A DNA stretch of 64,000 bases from Bolinopsis microptera (lineage: Eukaryota > Ctenophora > Tentaculata > Lobata > Bolinopsidae). Below, piece after piece: positions 42,306 to 54,639 of this stretch (its first letter is position 1; each line of letters starts with the position of its first letter). The notes below the pieces were generated by a model. That model made no database searches and was not told the origin of the DNA. It worked only from the letters and a program-made list of their open reading frames with translations. The DNA is taken from assembly GCF_026151205.1 (NCBI RefSeq), contig NC_087081.1, forward strand, positions 6,131,246-6,195,245. The letters run 5' to 3'. A program made the position numbers and the translations under genes.

Positions 42306-43730
42306 ACGGGTCCTGAATCACTGATTTAAACCGTCGTAAGACGATCTTTATCTGAAATCCACGTCCAAGTAGCACCTAAAGATAGCGACCACACAACAGG
42401 CAGAAAACAATTGCTGTTACTTCTCGTATCCCCTCAGTCCGAGATCAGCCTTTGAAAAATATGAATATCATCAGAATTTTCCAGTGTATCATCCCTGAGT
42501 TAATTTAAGGTGTTTGTGGCTTCATTTCGGACTGAACATGTGCCCTAAAAAGCCTGTGATTCTCTGCGTGCATGAAGGTTTAAGTAATGAATTTCAACTG
42601 TTAGTTTTTTCTTTAAAGAAAACCAATCATTCAATAACGTGTACAATATTAATTGAAGACGTAAACTCCTTTCACGAAATAAAAATCAAACAACAAGGTA
42701 TTTGGCTTCTGGGCGATCACGTTCAGTTTAGCTGTTGTATGTATATACGCACTTATACAATGTAGATATTGTAAATAATATAAAGCAACGTAGATCCATT
42801 CACCATGCATCAATAATTTGGGCCGGGAAAATTAGCTTGAAATTAGCAGAAAAGTATTTATTTCTAAATTCAATCCGGCTAAGCACAAAAACAAAATACT
42901 CCAAAGAAAATGGAATGTTACATGATGGAAAATTAAGTTTAGGAGAGGCTTTCATGCAAGTGTTTGAACGAAAATATTCCAATATTTGAGTAAACTGATA
43001 CGAACAATTTCAAACCAAGTTCCTAATCTTTGATAACATTACGTCACTAAATGACCGGACCACGCGACTACACATTTTTGTTCTGTTCCAAAATATTAAT
43101 TTAATTATTTTCGACATATGCTCATTTTAAAACACTGTACATGCCCTACCTAAATAATTAGGGCATATAATAGGGCATATAATGCTTTTGGACACGAAGG
43201 GAAACACACAATTAAGGCTTGAAATGTCTTCGTAAAACTACATCATTATATAAATAGATATAGAGGTGGGCATTGGGTAAAGGCATTTAATGACAGATCT
43301 CTACTAAAAGATTTTAAATTAAGCCCTGTGGGGTTCCAGTAGAACTATGAGTAATAGCTCTCAAATTTTTGCCCCTAACATTGTGCGAACTGTATAGCCG
43401 GAGCATGCTAAACACTCTACAGTCGATCTCGAGATTGTTCAAAAAGGGAAAAAGGTGTCCCCGTACGGTTGTAACCAACTTCAGGTCGATGTATTCCGTT
43501 GTGGGGGGCCTTCAGTGGACTGTATGTTTAACGGAGAGATTAATTGACGCTAGAGGTGCCTAGCAATCATTTTAATGTCCGTCCAAAATTATTGTCCGTT
43601 CACGCAATGGTTCGGTTCAAATACGTCCTATAATAATAAAATACCATATACTGTATATTTACAGTGAGAATAGGCGTTATAAAGCTGTTCGAAATTGCTA
43701 ATGACATACCTACACCACCCTTTTCCCCAG
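42306..43730. other. No gene identified
   Basis: ORFs 42514-42765, 42735-42989 and 43369-43563 (+) lack motifs. GGGCATATAAT is doubled at 43160 and 43172. Nothing else stands out. Confidence 0.4.
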
Positions 43731-43928
43731 AAAAACCTACCGGAAGCAGCAGTGGAGATTGTACCGAAGAAGGGGACACTTGATCAGCGGTCCATCATCA
43801 TCATTATCAGTGGCGCCTCGGTGTTATCTCACTCTTACCCTCGTCACCCTGATCTTCGTCAAAGAGGAATCATGAGTTTTACACCGCAGGGCACAATCTT
43901 GAGGTCATTTGTTCAAATTAATGTATGA
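43731..43928 (+). CDS. Possible terminal exon, unidentified protein
   Basis: A strong acceptor (CCACCCTTTTCCCCAG) precedes 198 bp open to a TGA: NLPEAAVEIVPKKGTLDQRS, IIIIISGASVL, then SYPRHPDLRQRGIMSFTPQG. The composition is protein-like and less AT-rich than its surroundings. No upstream exon or family could be assigned, so it may be a lone fragment. Confidence 0.35.
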   Translation, partial: KNLPEAAVEIVPKKGTLDQRSIIIIISGASVLSHSYPRHPDLRQRGIMSFTPQGTILRSFVQINV

Positions 43929-44779
43929 TTTCTTCATGGTAGACTCGGTTGTTTTTCAATTGGTCACGTATCTTAATTTTTCGTTCGTTTATTGTTTTGT
44001 AAATACGAATATTTAGTACTTAGAACAGTCCATTCTTGATAGGAACATAGGTTATTGACAATTGACCGGTACGGCCTTAACGGTTTTATAGTTTTTAACG
44101 AGGCCATCACGAATTTAGTTATTATTTGAAATGTGAATTTGAAGTTAAATTGTTTTTTCGTATGCATTATGATGACATTCCAAACGATTGTAGGATTTCA
44201 AATATAAGAAGTGCTCCGTACACAATCGTTCCGAATACTAAATTGAAACTAATTGAAGGGCCAATATATAGATGGCTGTCACAATTTTTATAATGCTATT
44301 TGGTATTACTAGAGATAAAAAATGATGCACATCAAATGAAGCCCATTAGGAACACTTTATAATATGCTCAATAGTATGCAATTTGCAGTATCATTCAGTT
44401 CTTTTTTGCAATTTTATTACTAATAGAGTTTTCCAAGTTTGATGTTCATGTTTTTAAATTACTTCAAAAGATTTCGTTGATCATATCTATTTGAGCATTT
44501 TTTCATCAATGTGGAAATCTCTAAAACTAATAGCTATATTAATTTATCAAGCTTATTTATTAACCATGACAGCAGAATTTTCGTTTGATTTTGTTGGCGT
44601 AGAAATGATTAACGTGTTAGTAGCTCATACTCGTAAATATATCTTTTCAAATTTTTCTATTACATTCGATGAGCTAAAAAACAAAACCAACTCGGCACTG
44701 CGTCTTTTGTAGGTTATATTTATAAACTTACAACAATTTTCCAGACATTAATTGGGTTGACAAATATGTTGTACGTTGC

Positions 44780-46170
44780 GTATGATGGTATGAATACCAT
44801 CATCAATTAACGGACTAATTGTTCTCTGGGCAAAAAGTCCATCCAATCTTCAAAATTTGTGTTCAGAAATTTTACATATTTTGAAAAATGGGACAGAATT
44901 GGAATTATAGAATTTTTCGTTTTGTATAAGCTTTCTGCTGTGACTGTAAGCTTTAGGTTATAAACCTACCAGGAACGCGCGCCGAGTTGGATTCGTCGAC
45001 GTCCCCTACATATTGGAACTAATATAGGGAACAAGATATTTTAACGAGTATCACCCGTTAACTAACTTGATGAGCTTCCTCCGACTGATACAACCTTCCA
45101 GCACCCCAATCGTGTCATACGCCCTCTTAAGTATAGGTGACTGACTAATTGTTGCGGGAAAAGAAATTCAGTCAAAAACTGTAAAAATTTCGGTCCTGGA
45201 AATTTCATTTTCAAAAACTGAAAAATTGGTAAGAATTTGGGACAATATGGTTTTTTTCAATTTTATCAAATTTTGAACTTCCAGTACTCAATTTGGGTTT
45301 CATACCATCATCAATTAAGTGACTAAATTGGGTCTCTGGGCAAAAATTCCATCCAATCTGTCAACAGTTCCAAATTTGTGTTCAAGAGTACATTTCCATA
45401 TTTGAAAATGGGACAGAAATTGGGAAAATATAAATTTATTCGTTTTGTTAATTGTTAAGCTTTCTGATGTGAGCTTCCCTCGACTGATATCAAACTTTCC
45501 AGCACCCCGATCGTGTCATAAATGCCATCTATAGGTGACTGACTAATTTTGTAATTGGTTGCGGGTAAGAAATTCAGTCAAAACTGTAAAATTCTGTCCT
45601 GGAAATTTCATCTTCAAAAAGACTGAAAATTGGGACAGAAGTTGACAGTAATAGTAATGTGCAATGTGGTTATGAATTTTTCAATTTTTATTCAGACGAT
45701 TTTTGACTTCCAGTACACTCAATTCGGTTTCATACCATCAATCAATTAACTAAGTCAACTTGGTCTATGTGGTAGAAAATACCATCAAATCTCCAAATCT
45801 GTAAAATTTGTGAATCAGAACTTTTCATATTTTTTATTTAAAACGGACAAAAATTTGGCAAAAATATGATATGGATGTAACAATTAAGAATTTTGTTTCG
45901 TCAAGCGTTTTTGTTTTTGCTGTGTTTTTGTTCCATTTAATATTTAATCGTTTTGATCGTTTGATGGGACTGAGCTGGCCAACTGGCGCACTAACTTTCC
46001 AAAAAATTTAAACGAGTAACACCTATCATCCGCGTCGCAACTGTGAGCTCAGAGATTTCTCCGCGAACCTGAAATCAAAGCTAAAGTTTTGTGCACCACT
46101 TTAATCTTGTCACATGCCATTTATTAAACTGACTAGACTAATTGTGAATTGGTTGCGGATTTGTTTTGAT
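44780..46170. repeat. Diverged tandem repeat, about 450-500 bp period, three copies
   Basis: Blocks beginning with ACCATCATCAATTAA recur near 44795, 45304 and 45735, and each contains GGGACAGAA-like and GTGACTGACTAATT-like motifs (CCAGCACCCC.ATCGTGTCATA at 45102 and 45498). Copies differ by many indels. No coding content. Confidence 0.75.
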
Positions 46171-46671
46171 ATCATGGTCGTGGACCGGCCCCCATCCGAC
46201 GTTTCACTATAGCATAAGTGTTTTTAATATCTTAATAAATAGTGTTTAATACAGTGGATTTCCTACTGATACAGGGGGAGCCGCGCACTTATCGTGCTCG
46301 GCGGTTCTACAACGTAATGCAGTTATCAAGTATGACAAGGATTGTAGCTTTAACGGGGATACTCCCATACTCGTTTGACGATATTACTCGTCTAAATGTC
46401 TTCCGAAGTAGCGCGCGCCGCTTTCTCTCGAATGTACCCGACGGCAAATGTTTACCAGACGGCAAGTGCTACGAAGTAGCGCGCCGCCGGCCCGACCTTA
46501 ACAATGCAAAATACTCCGTAAAAATATTTGTCCAAACTCCGGCGCGCGTCCTGGTAGGTTATATAGTTTGTAAAGGGGTGGGGCCAAAATTCAGTGGTCA
46601 TGTGTTGGCCTATAATAGCTCCGCCGTGTTTTATATTTGAGAGCTGTTGCTTATCAGATGGCATACTGTAC

Positions 46672-46725
46672 CTTTCTGGTTCGAGGATCCCGTCGTCAAA
46701 ATTTGACAATTCTCCCAGCGCCATC
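46672..46725 (-). CDS. Possible first coding exon of a minus-strand gene
   Basis: TTTTATTTAG/GATGGCG opens an exon whose first codon is ATG (46724): MALGELSNFDDGILEPE, then AAAG/GTACAG. A Met-Ala start, an acidic peptide and an upstream acceptor suggest a 5' UTR intron and a first coding exon. The donor is weak and no following exon was found. The overlapping plus ORF 46242-46640 has no support. Confidence 0.35.
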
Positions 46726-46942
46726 CTAAATAAAACACCTATGGCTATATTGTATTCAGAGACGTAGTTATTAAATGTTGCATCCTGATCTGAAAGTTTT
46801 CACGTGAATTTGGTTTTTATGGTTTTGCAGCCGTACAAAACGGTTTTACTAAACGGTTTTATTAAAATCCCCAATCCCACACCCTTAACCCTAACCATAA
46901 CCCCGAAGCTAACCATAACGGATAAAGCCCTTACCAAAACTA

Positions 46943-47556
46943 GGTAGTGCGCCATCGACAAAAAAGCCCGCGCGGTGTTGCCGACTGTAGGATGGATTTT
47001 TAGCGCTAATTTTGGCCAGCACAATTTTCTTCAAACAAATAGATATTAAGTATCCCTTCCCAACCATCCGAAGCAGCAAAATTGGTAACTTAACTCATAG
47101 ACTTACAAGGAAGTGTCCAAAAGTAAAGCAATATCCATTTCCAACCATCAGACAGTATGTTACCAGCTAAAAGCAGAGTTTTTGTACCCCAATTTGATCA
47201 CTTTATCAACTCCTATATTCCACCAAATGTTGTCAGACAGTTGTGGAAAAGCCCTATTGGAAGGTCGCGCCAATTTCAGAATGTTCTCATTTTAAGGAAC
47301 TGAAGATATATCCCAAATAAATACGACAAAAATCAACGATTTGTGTCAAATTTGGTCAAAGATTAGACGCGAGTTTTTACAGCTAATTGTTGCTCCAAAA
47401 GCCGCTCACCATCAAATATGGCACCTAGGCGAAACTCACTGATCTTTCCAAAAGTATGGACAAATATGGTATGAGAAAATTCTCGACAGTAACTAGAAAA
47501 ACCAATAGTACTAAAAATGTTCAAATCCTAGCAAGTTTATTTTTATGGTGGCCCCC
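46943..47556. repeat. Left arm of a 600-bp diverged inverted repeat
   Basis: The reverse complement matches 50262-50857 along its length. Examples are GTGCGCCATCGAC at the outer end, GGCCAGCACA, CACTGATC...GGCGAAACTCACTGATC, and ATAAAAATAAACTTGCT at the inner end. The arms share ~600 bp with scattered indels. CCCTAACC-like motifs lie just outside (46888) and inside (47560) and are too short to call telomeric. Confidence 0.82.
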
Positions 47557-50261
47557 CAACCGCAACCCTAACCCTGAATCCGAGCCCTAAAACATCGAAT
47601 TCCAGTTTTACTACCTTCAGGCTGTTCACGTTACCAAAACGTTTTTTTGCCCATAACTTCTTCCGTGAAGCAATTTTCCCCTAACTGTCATGTGGGTGAT
47701 TCCGGATCAGCGCAGCGTCCAAAAATACCCGATTCCAGATCAATTTCACACCCTTAAACATTTGGGCGAGCGATTTAGTAGGAGCGGAATTATGTGACAC
47801 GTGACACGAACACCTTAATTGTGCATCCTTAACGAATCTCAAAATGGTATAATGGGTTTGTTAACGGGGTGACCTATCACTTGATTAGGTAAGCCAATCA
47901 CCTGATCACACGTAATGAATTAACTCGTTATTCTTCGTATTCCGCCATACGAAGAAGCTAGACAACTTTGTAATTTGTTCAGGACAAACGTGAATTACGA
48001 ATGCCAAACACAATTCAAATAAAATTTAGCTCGTTCCGACTATCCAAACTATCACATAAAAGTAAACATGACCTTCTTTTGAAATAAATAACTCTAATAT
48101 TTTTCGATTTGAACAAATTCCCTCGAACCAGTGGTGCCCTGGTGGTAGTAAGTAGTAACCAGAAATTAATAATGTATTTTAAAAGAATTAATCTTATTTT
48201 ATTTATAAAATAATTCGTGAAGTTCTATAGAAACACATAAATTTATAACCAAGTGAAACAAGCTCATTGGGGGCTTTTTGATATCGAAAAAATGATCGAA
48301 TAATGAATGCTGTAAAAAGGAACAACAGCATTATAAAGTAATTTTTTTGGATTTTGTTTTTTTTTGTTTTTTCTTGATTTGCCTCTTTTAACATTTTTTG
48401 GTTTTTTTCTGGTTTATGAATAATAACAAGAAAACGATTAATGCAATATCCTTAATCCCATGACTGTGGTGGAATCTGCAGTTGCTGCTGCAGAGCGGTG
48501 TCAGAGCAGTTTCAGAGCGTGTGTCCGAGCGTGTTGTCAGAGCGTTTGGTCAGGACCGTGTGTCCGACCGTGTGTCCAGCGTTAATTTCATAGCGTGTGT
48601 CCGAGTGTTATGTCCGAGCGTATGTTCCAGACCGTTTGCCCAAGCGTATTTCAGAGCGTGAGTCAGAGGTATGTCCAGCGTGGTCAGACCGGTGTGTCCG
48701 AGTGTTTAGTCCGAGTAAGCGAGCGTGTGTCAGAGTCGTATTGTCAGAGCGTGTGTCCAGAGTCGTAAGTCTGGCCGTGGTGTCCGTATGCGTGTGTCCG
48801 AACCGGTGTCAGAGCGTATTTCAGGCGTGTGTCAGAGCGTGTGTCCGTGTTAAATGTCAGAGCGTGTATCAAAGCGAATGGTCAGAGCGTGTGTCCAGAG
48901 CGTAATTCTGGGTGACCGTGTGTCCCGACGAGTTTGTCAGACCGCGACTGTGTGGTCCGAGTCGTTGATGTTTCCGAGCGTGTGTCAGAGCGTATTATCA
49001 GAGCGTGTGTCAGACCATGTGTCAGACCATGTGTCAGAGCGTATGTCAGAGCGTGAGTCCGGGCGTAATGTCAAGCGGTGTGTCAGAGGCCGTGGGTCAG
49101 AGCGTGGTGGTCAGAGCGGTTTCAAGCGTTGGTCAGAATGTGTGTCCGGGCGTTATGTCAGAAGCGTGTGTCAGAGCGTATTCATAGCGTATGTCAGAAT
49201 GCGTGTGTCCGGGCGTATGTCAGAGCGTATGTCAGAGCGAGATGTGTCCAGAGCGTATTGTCCCGAGCGTAAGTCAGAGCGTGTGTCAGCGCGTATGTGC
49301 GGTGTAGACTTTCAAACAGTAAGGCAATTATCCTGATCCCCCTGATTCTGCAGAGATAAAATAATTAAATTAGGCTAGGATCCCGCCCCCCCCCCCCCCC
49401 CCCCCTCCCTCTGCAATACGAATCATGTATTGCTCAATTGATTTTTAATAGATTGCAGTTACATATTTTTCAGATCAGTTGATAGCTTTCAAGGAAAAAT
49501 TATAATGATTGGAAATCACAAGGCGGGGACATTAGCGATAATGAGAATGAGAATAAGCTTTAATGAGTTTTGACTTATTATTGCTTAGATTTATTTTCCT
49601 TTAAATAGACGTGTCTTTTTTTCTATTTCTGAGTAATATCAATAACTGTAAATTGAAATAACTTCTTTAACAAGTAACAAAAACAGAAATTTCGGTTGAA
49701 AATTTGTTGACCTCTGAAAAAAAAACTTGAAAGGTCGGCCACCGGTAAATACATGACCGGGATAATTTGGCGGGTTTTGGGAAAGTCCGCCATATTTTTC
49801 CCGGTCATTAATTTTCCCAGTCATAAATTAACCCGCTATAATATTCCCGAGTAAGGTATGCAATTTAAAAAAAACCTCCACACAACTATGTCTTATCCGT
49901 GTCATCTTTTGCATTGAATTAGACTGTTGAACTAAAAATAAACCTGCCGAACGAATTCCGATGAGTCCTTGAGACCAGTAAAGGGCCGGGGTATAATATG
50001 TACTTGTAGTATGGGGGGGGGGGGGGTACGTATATTAGAATATTAAGGGCGACAGCACTGCGTGATTAATTAACATTCTTTTCGTCCGGCGTGATCATCA
50101 CGTATTAATGTAAATGCAATCAGACTATCATGTTACCTGGGAACCTCAGATTAGTATATCAGGCGTATATAATAAATTATATATAGGCGGAATGACAGGC
50201 TGAGCGCGGCCCAGTAAACCATCATGAAGATAATTGTGTCGGGTACGTTGTTATTAATAGG
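47557..50261. repeat. Spacer between the inverted arms, with a 12-bp minisatellite
   Basis: 48480-49310 is an irregular array of about 60 copies of GTGTCAGAGCGT/GTGTCCGAGCGT with many indels; ORFs 48597-48905 and 48854-49336 are artefacts of it. C- and G-runs lie at 49382-49405 and 50012-50025. TTCTTCGTAT...ATACGAAG at 47932 is a short hairpin. ORFs at 48203-48394 and 49623-49824 have no motif. No transposase is seen, so this is not an autonomous element. Confidence 0.8.
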
Positions 50262-51039
50262 CGGTGCACGATAAAAATAAACTTGCTCGGATTTTCAAAA
50301 TTTTTGTACCATCGTTTTCTAAAGACTGTGAGAATTTTCACAGTACCAAATTTATTATACCTTTTTGGAATGATCAGTGAGTTTCGCCTAGGTGCCATAT
50401 TTGATGGTGCGCGGCTTTTGGAGCAAAATTAGGTGTAAAAGTCGCGTAATTTGACGAAATTCGTTGATTTTTGTCGTATTATTCTGTCATATCTTCGGTT
50501 CCTGAACATGAATCATGCTGAAAATTTGTCAGAACCTTCCAATCATACTTAACTACCGAAACTAATTTAGTTGGGAGAGATTGGCCTTGATTAAGAGGTC
50601 TAAAAATGACAAAATAGGTATAAATTCGTTGATAACTCAAATTCTGACCATCAAAATTGCTCAAACTAAATTTTAATTAGGTTCAGTAAAATATAAATGT
50701 TTACGTAAGCTAACCAAATTTCAACAAAATTGTTATATGGGAAGTATTATAACTTTTTGATTGTTTCCAAAATAATGTGCTGGCCGAAATAAGAGCTTAA
50801 AAACCATTCAATGGTCAGCGCGCGCGTCTTATTGTCGATGGCGCACTGCCTATTATCAAATTCATAGAGAAAGCATTATTTGGGGAATTTGTCCGGTAAT
50901 TTGATTGGATACTATTAGTATTAATGTTGTTTAAAGTAATTCTACTTGCATCGATAATCAATCCCTATCGCAAAATCGTACGTTCGCGTTTCTTGGCAAC
51001 GTTACGCTTACTAGGCGGCGCTCAGCCTGTCATTCCGCC
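50186..51039. mobile_element. MITE with perfect 22-bp terminal inverted repeats (854 bp)
   Basis: GGCGGAATGACAGGC...GC at 50186-50207 is exactly complementary to 51018-51039. The interior contains the right arm of the 600-bp inverted pair (50262-50857), so the sequence at 46943-47556 is a diverged, truncated, opposite copy of this family. No ORF codes for a transposase. A target duplication is not obvious (flanks TATATATA and GCGAATCG). Confidence 0.82.
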
Positions 51040-51434
51040 GCGAATCGCCATGATTTAAATTATTATGAACATAAATATAATAGCCGGTGTCCCCAGGTAA
51101 CGTTGTGCCACTGCATTGAATATTGCCTAACCGAGCTTGAATCACATACCTGTAATATTATACCCTGCGGTTTCTTTGCGTTCGCGACTATACCCATTTG
51201 TGATTCCACTGTGTGGACGCAGGTATGACAAATCATATATTTTCGTAAAGTACATCCTCTGACTAGGAAATCACAAGTTTAATCAGTTCTGGGGACTGTT
51301 CCTGGACAGAGTTATGACAGTTTAAAGCTTCTGCGCCGCGCAATAGCCCCAAAATGGCTAAAAATGTACACCGTCGTAGAATAACTTTGCGAAGGGAATG
51401 CGCGAGCACGAGAATATGATAGTTAATATTGATT

Positions 51435-51578
51435 TTCGGCCCCCGGAACGATAGCTTAGTTGGCTAAGAGGGCGATTGACCGTGCTAGCTGAGGGTTCGA
51501 ATCCCGGTCTGACCTTTAATTTAGTTTGAACTGAAATAAGTTGTTTACTATTTTCATCAAAAAGCTTCTCTAGTGTTA
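51435..51578 (+). mobile_element. Short tRNA-derived SINE (144 bp) with perfect 14-bp target duplication
   Basis: AGTTAATATTGATT occurs at 51421-51434 and again at 51579-51592. Between them is a tRNA-like head with A box (TAGCTTAGTTGG) and B box (GGTTCGAATCC) and a short unrelated tail. The acceptor stem (GGAACGA against TCTGACC) pairs at only four of seven positions, so it is not a functional tRNA gene. The flanking duplication proves retrotransposition. Confidence 0.88.
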
Positions 51579-51592
51579 AGTTAATATTGATT

Positions 51593-53099
51593 AGTTAATC
51601 ATATTACAAGTTGTACTATAGGATGAAATGCATAATTAGAAATGGGAAAGCAGCTATACGCAAAGCGTCATTATGCTACAATATTATAGTAATAACATTG
51701 TTTGTCTCAGATTATTTTTAATACAAGAAGCGACCAGTATCGCATCTTCATCGATTAGTTCGGAGTCGTCGCTACATTGATTTTTAATTGATGCTATATA
51801 GCAGATATGAGCAGCTTTAATCAGTCTGATTTGGTAGGTTTTGGGCTGGGCACAGTTTGCTAAGGATTCTGTTTCTATCTGTTGTAAAACTTGATGGTCT
51901 GCTGTGAAAAGAACAAGGCAGAAGGCTCTGGATTGGTCTTTTAAATGCCTTTCTCAACGACAATCCCTCCTTAGCAGTTACTTATATTACAACTTTTTGT
52001 TCGGACTATTGACATGTAGTGTCTGGAGAAGGAGGGCAACAAAGGAGCACTTCTCAGTTGTACAGTGGGCATTTCTAGACGCTGCTATCCATTACCTTCG
52101 ACATCTGAAACAGATTTTAATATAAGCAACCAATTAATAATACGGGTGAGACTGAAGTTTCAGTGAAATTAAATCTGACACTTGTGTGCAGTAATGAGAG
52201 AAAATCCAGTGCATCTCAAACTGCTAAACTTGGCTTACTGTTTGAGAATCGTGACCTGGAATTGTTGAAATTCCAGCCTCCAAGATCAGAGTTGCTTTTA
52301 CGTCCTCTTAAGAGGCTATCGAGATTCCACACTGTGTATGCTCTTTTCTCTGTACTTCCGGGGGTTGTATAAACCTGAGAAATTGAACAGTTCAATACCA
52401 GAGAGAATGCTGAAGACTTTGAAAGTTCTGCCAAAATGTTTATTTTCTATACACAAATCCGAATTTTTCTCTTTAGTGGCGATTTTAGACAACATTTACC
52501 TTCTTTCGGACTAAACTTTGAAACTGAATTGAAGTTTAAATGATTGCCTCTAGAATGATATAGACAGCTCAGGAAAAACACCACCAGAAGTTAAGAAATG
52601 GTGGATTTTTAAAGCAATAAGCTTAGATTTTGAACAAAATCATTCGACGCGAAAGCGCGGCTTTACGCGCGCCATTTAGCGCGAGTTTAATTGTCTGAAA
52701 GGGCTGACATTTCATATTTGACCAACAGAAAGACAATGTGACCGACATGAGATACTAAAACTCTTTCGATAGACTAAAACTCTTCTAGACTGTTCTTTAT
52801 GGCGGGAGTTTATGAAATTTCAAGATTAAGGTCAAATCCAGACTATCTTAAGCTTTAGAAAATGTTAATGACGCGTAATGCGTATACAATTTGTACGCGT
52901 AAAAGGGTGTTGAAAACCAATAAATACTGGTGTCGTACACTGTCAGACACCTTACTTCTTGATAATATATGTATAGGTTCAATCTTATCAGCACTGATCA
53001 GTTGAACATAATCATTCATGACCCGTATCTAGAGACATATCTAGTTACATTTTGATATGGTTGGGATATCAGTTTCACTTTCAATTTATTAAAACCCAC
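51593..53099. other. No gene identified
   Basis: ORFs 51904-52125 and 52163-52372 (+) and 52216-52434 (-) are unsupported, though the first has a protein-like stretch (RRRATKEHFSVVQWAFLDAA). Alternating GCGCG motifs near 52650-52700 resemble motifs near 18840 and 59280 but no repeat could be delimited. Downstream exons of the gene at 53100-53231 may lie here unseen. Confidence 0.4.
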
Positions 53100-53231
53100 C
53101 TGAGTTGTAGAACAAGAAAGTGTAGAGGAAATCTTTTAGCTTGCTGTTTTTAAATGGAGGATATCTGACGTCGTTAGCGAACTCCATACCAGCGTTCCAG
53201 CAGTGCACAGATTTGTAGTTTGTGAAGCGTC
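53100..53231 (-). CDS. Internal exon of an unidentified minus-strand gene
   Basis: The acceptor TATATTTTACAG and donor AACTCAG/GTGGGT bound 132 bp open in one frame only, encoding RFTNYKSVHCWNAGMEFAND, VRYPPFKNSK and LKDFLYTFLFYNS. The segment ends in an aromatic, possibly membrane-associated helix. The phases are 1 at both ends. I do not recognise the family, and no neighbouring exon was found within 53.2-60 kb, where a mobile-element-like unit (53751-58151) would lie in the intron. Confidence 0.62.
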
Positions 53232-53750
53232 CTGTAAAATATATACTAATCATTAATAAAATATGATGAACTAATAATTAGTGACAATAATAGTAATTAC
53301 TAAAAATTTATAGATCGCTTCATATTGGAGAGCTATTAGTTTGTGTTATGACGCAACTCCATTGAGACAAATGAGAATACATTTAAAAAGTTATGTTTAC
53401 TTTTAAATCGTAAATCACATGGTAGCTGATTACAAACAGTGTCCACAGTTACTTAGCTTAGGTTTACAATACTTTCTAACAACTACAGGTAGATAACTAT
53501 TATGTAAATAGGGCAAACTAATAACTATTTAAAGACTTACAATTAACAATATTTTTAACAAGAAATTGTACTAAATTATAAAACGGTTTTTGATATATCT
53601 GACGAATGCTTCATGCTCAAGTATGGCGAACTCAAAACAGCCTGGCTCTTACTAAAAGTATGATGCCAAACCAGCGAAACTTTATATTAAAAAAGAGAAG
53701 TATTTTTGTTTGCAGGCCGGAATGAGTTATACTTATAGCTTCTTCTCAAT

Positions 53751-54362
53751 TCAAATACAGTCTGTAAGGATACGATCAAGCCAATCATTCCCAATTTTAC
53801 TTAAATGAAGCCCATCCAATTCCAAATGTCCGCCAAATAAGTCCTTCACAGTACCTTTCATAAACATGGCTTCTAGAAGGCTAACAAAAGATATAACAGA
53901 ACTAGGAAACCGTACTTTCATGACCTTTAGTGTAAAATCCCGGATGATCACATTCAGCTTCTTGATAAACATATTTGATGACATAATGCTTGATCCGACG
54001 AGATGGATATTTTTACAATGGGTTTGCTGGAGTTCACTGTGGCAATATTTGCAATATGCTCTCGGCAATAGTCCAAGAACTACAAGGTTTTGAGGCTCCA
54101 GTCGTGACATAATATTTATGAGCAACGACGACAGATCGTCGGTGAACTTTTTGACTTTGAGTTCAGAAAGAAGGAGCTTCTCGAAATATGAATCATTTGT
54201 CCCAACCATGACCACACAAGTACCAAAGTAACCTTTTGCTCTTGAAGACAGCTCAGTTAATTGAGTATTCAATCCCTTCATACGGTAGCCACCAAATGCC
54301 CGAGTGTAGCAGGTAAATCGCCGACTTAATGATGAGCCAGGCTGCCCTTGATTCCGCAGCAT
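53751..54362 (-). CDS. SGNH/GDSL-type hydrolase-like protein
   Basis: A 203-residue ORF with an ATG start. Visible SGNH blocks: GSSLSRRF near residue 9-16 (block I, Ser in place of the usual GDS Asp), FGGYR (block II Gly) near 23-27, VVMVGTND (block III Asn) near 50-57, LVVLGLLPR, and LDGLHLSKIGNDWL (block V, Asp183 and His186). SGNH proteins hydrolyse esters or act as carbohydrate-binding or lectin-like domains; in LINEs and other mobile elements they occur as accessory ORFs. It lies 0.5 kb downstream of, and in the same direction as, the large ORF ending at 54910, with a SINE between them. The start may be too short: an A-run before the ATG (54363-54370) could hide a frameshift. Confidence 0.6.
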   Translation of the reverse strand: MLRNQGQPGSSLSRRFTCYTRAFGGYRMKGLNTQLTELSSRAKGYFGTCVVMVGTNDSYFEKLLLSELKVKKFTDDLSSLLINIMSRLEPQNLVVLGLLPRAYCKYCHSELQQTHCKNIHLVGSSIMSSNMFIKKLNVIIRDFTLKVMKVRFPSSVISFVSLLEAMFMKGTVKDLFGGHLELDGLHLSKIGNDWLDRILTDCI

Positions 54363-54639
54363 TTTTTTTATCTAGACACTTATTTTACTTCGGAGTATTC
54401 CAACAGCCATATTGTTACACAAGTGCAACCAGCCAATTACAGGAAGCCGAAGGATTTGTTTTTAGCCAGTGACGGTTAAGGTAGTGTGTACCATACTTTC
54501 TTCGCCCGAGACTTTGCTGCAATGTGCAGCTCCTCATTTAACCCTCACACCCGATTTCTCGAATATTCGGCTGAGTAGACCGGGGGGCTGCATAGACCGC
54601 TCATGATCCTTAGCTGAACGTCAACGACGCTCACCCCAC

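Noticed and set aside
46242-46640. 132-residue plus ORF
   Set aside because: Contains an internal short duplication and no family motif; the minus-strand first-exon reading at 46672-46725 is better supported but still weak.
46880-47590. Interstitial telomere repeats (CCCTAACCCTAA)
   Set aside because: Only two or three irregular units at each place; not above chance in C/A-rich sequence.
48597-49336. ORFs rich in SERVS/VRAYV repeats
   Set aside because: Produced by the 12-bp tandem array; frames change with its indels.
51443-51515. Functional tRNA gene
   Set aside because: Acceptor stem pairs at only four of seven positions; 14-bp target duplication indicates a retrotransposed copy.
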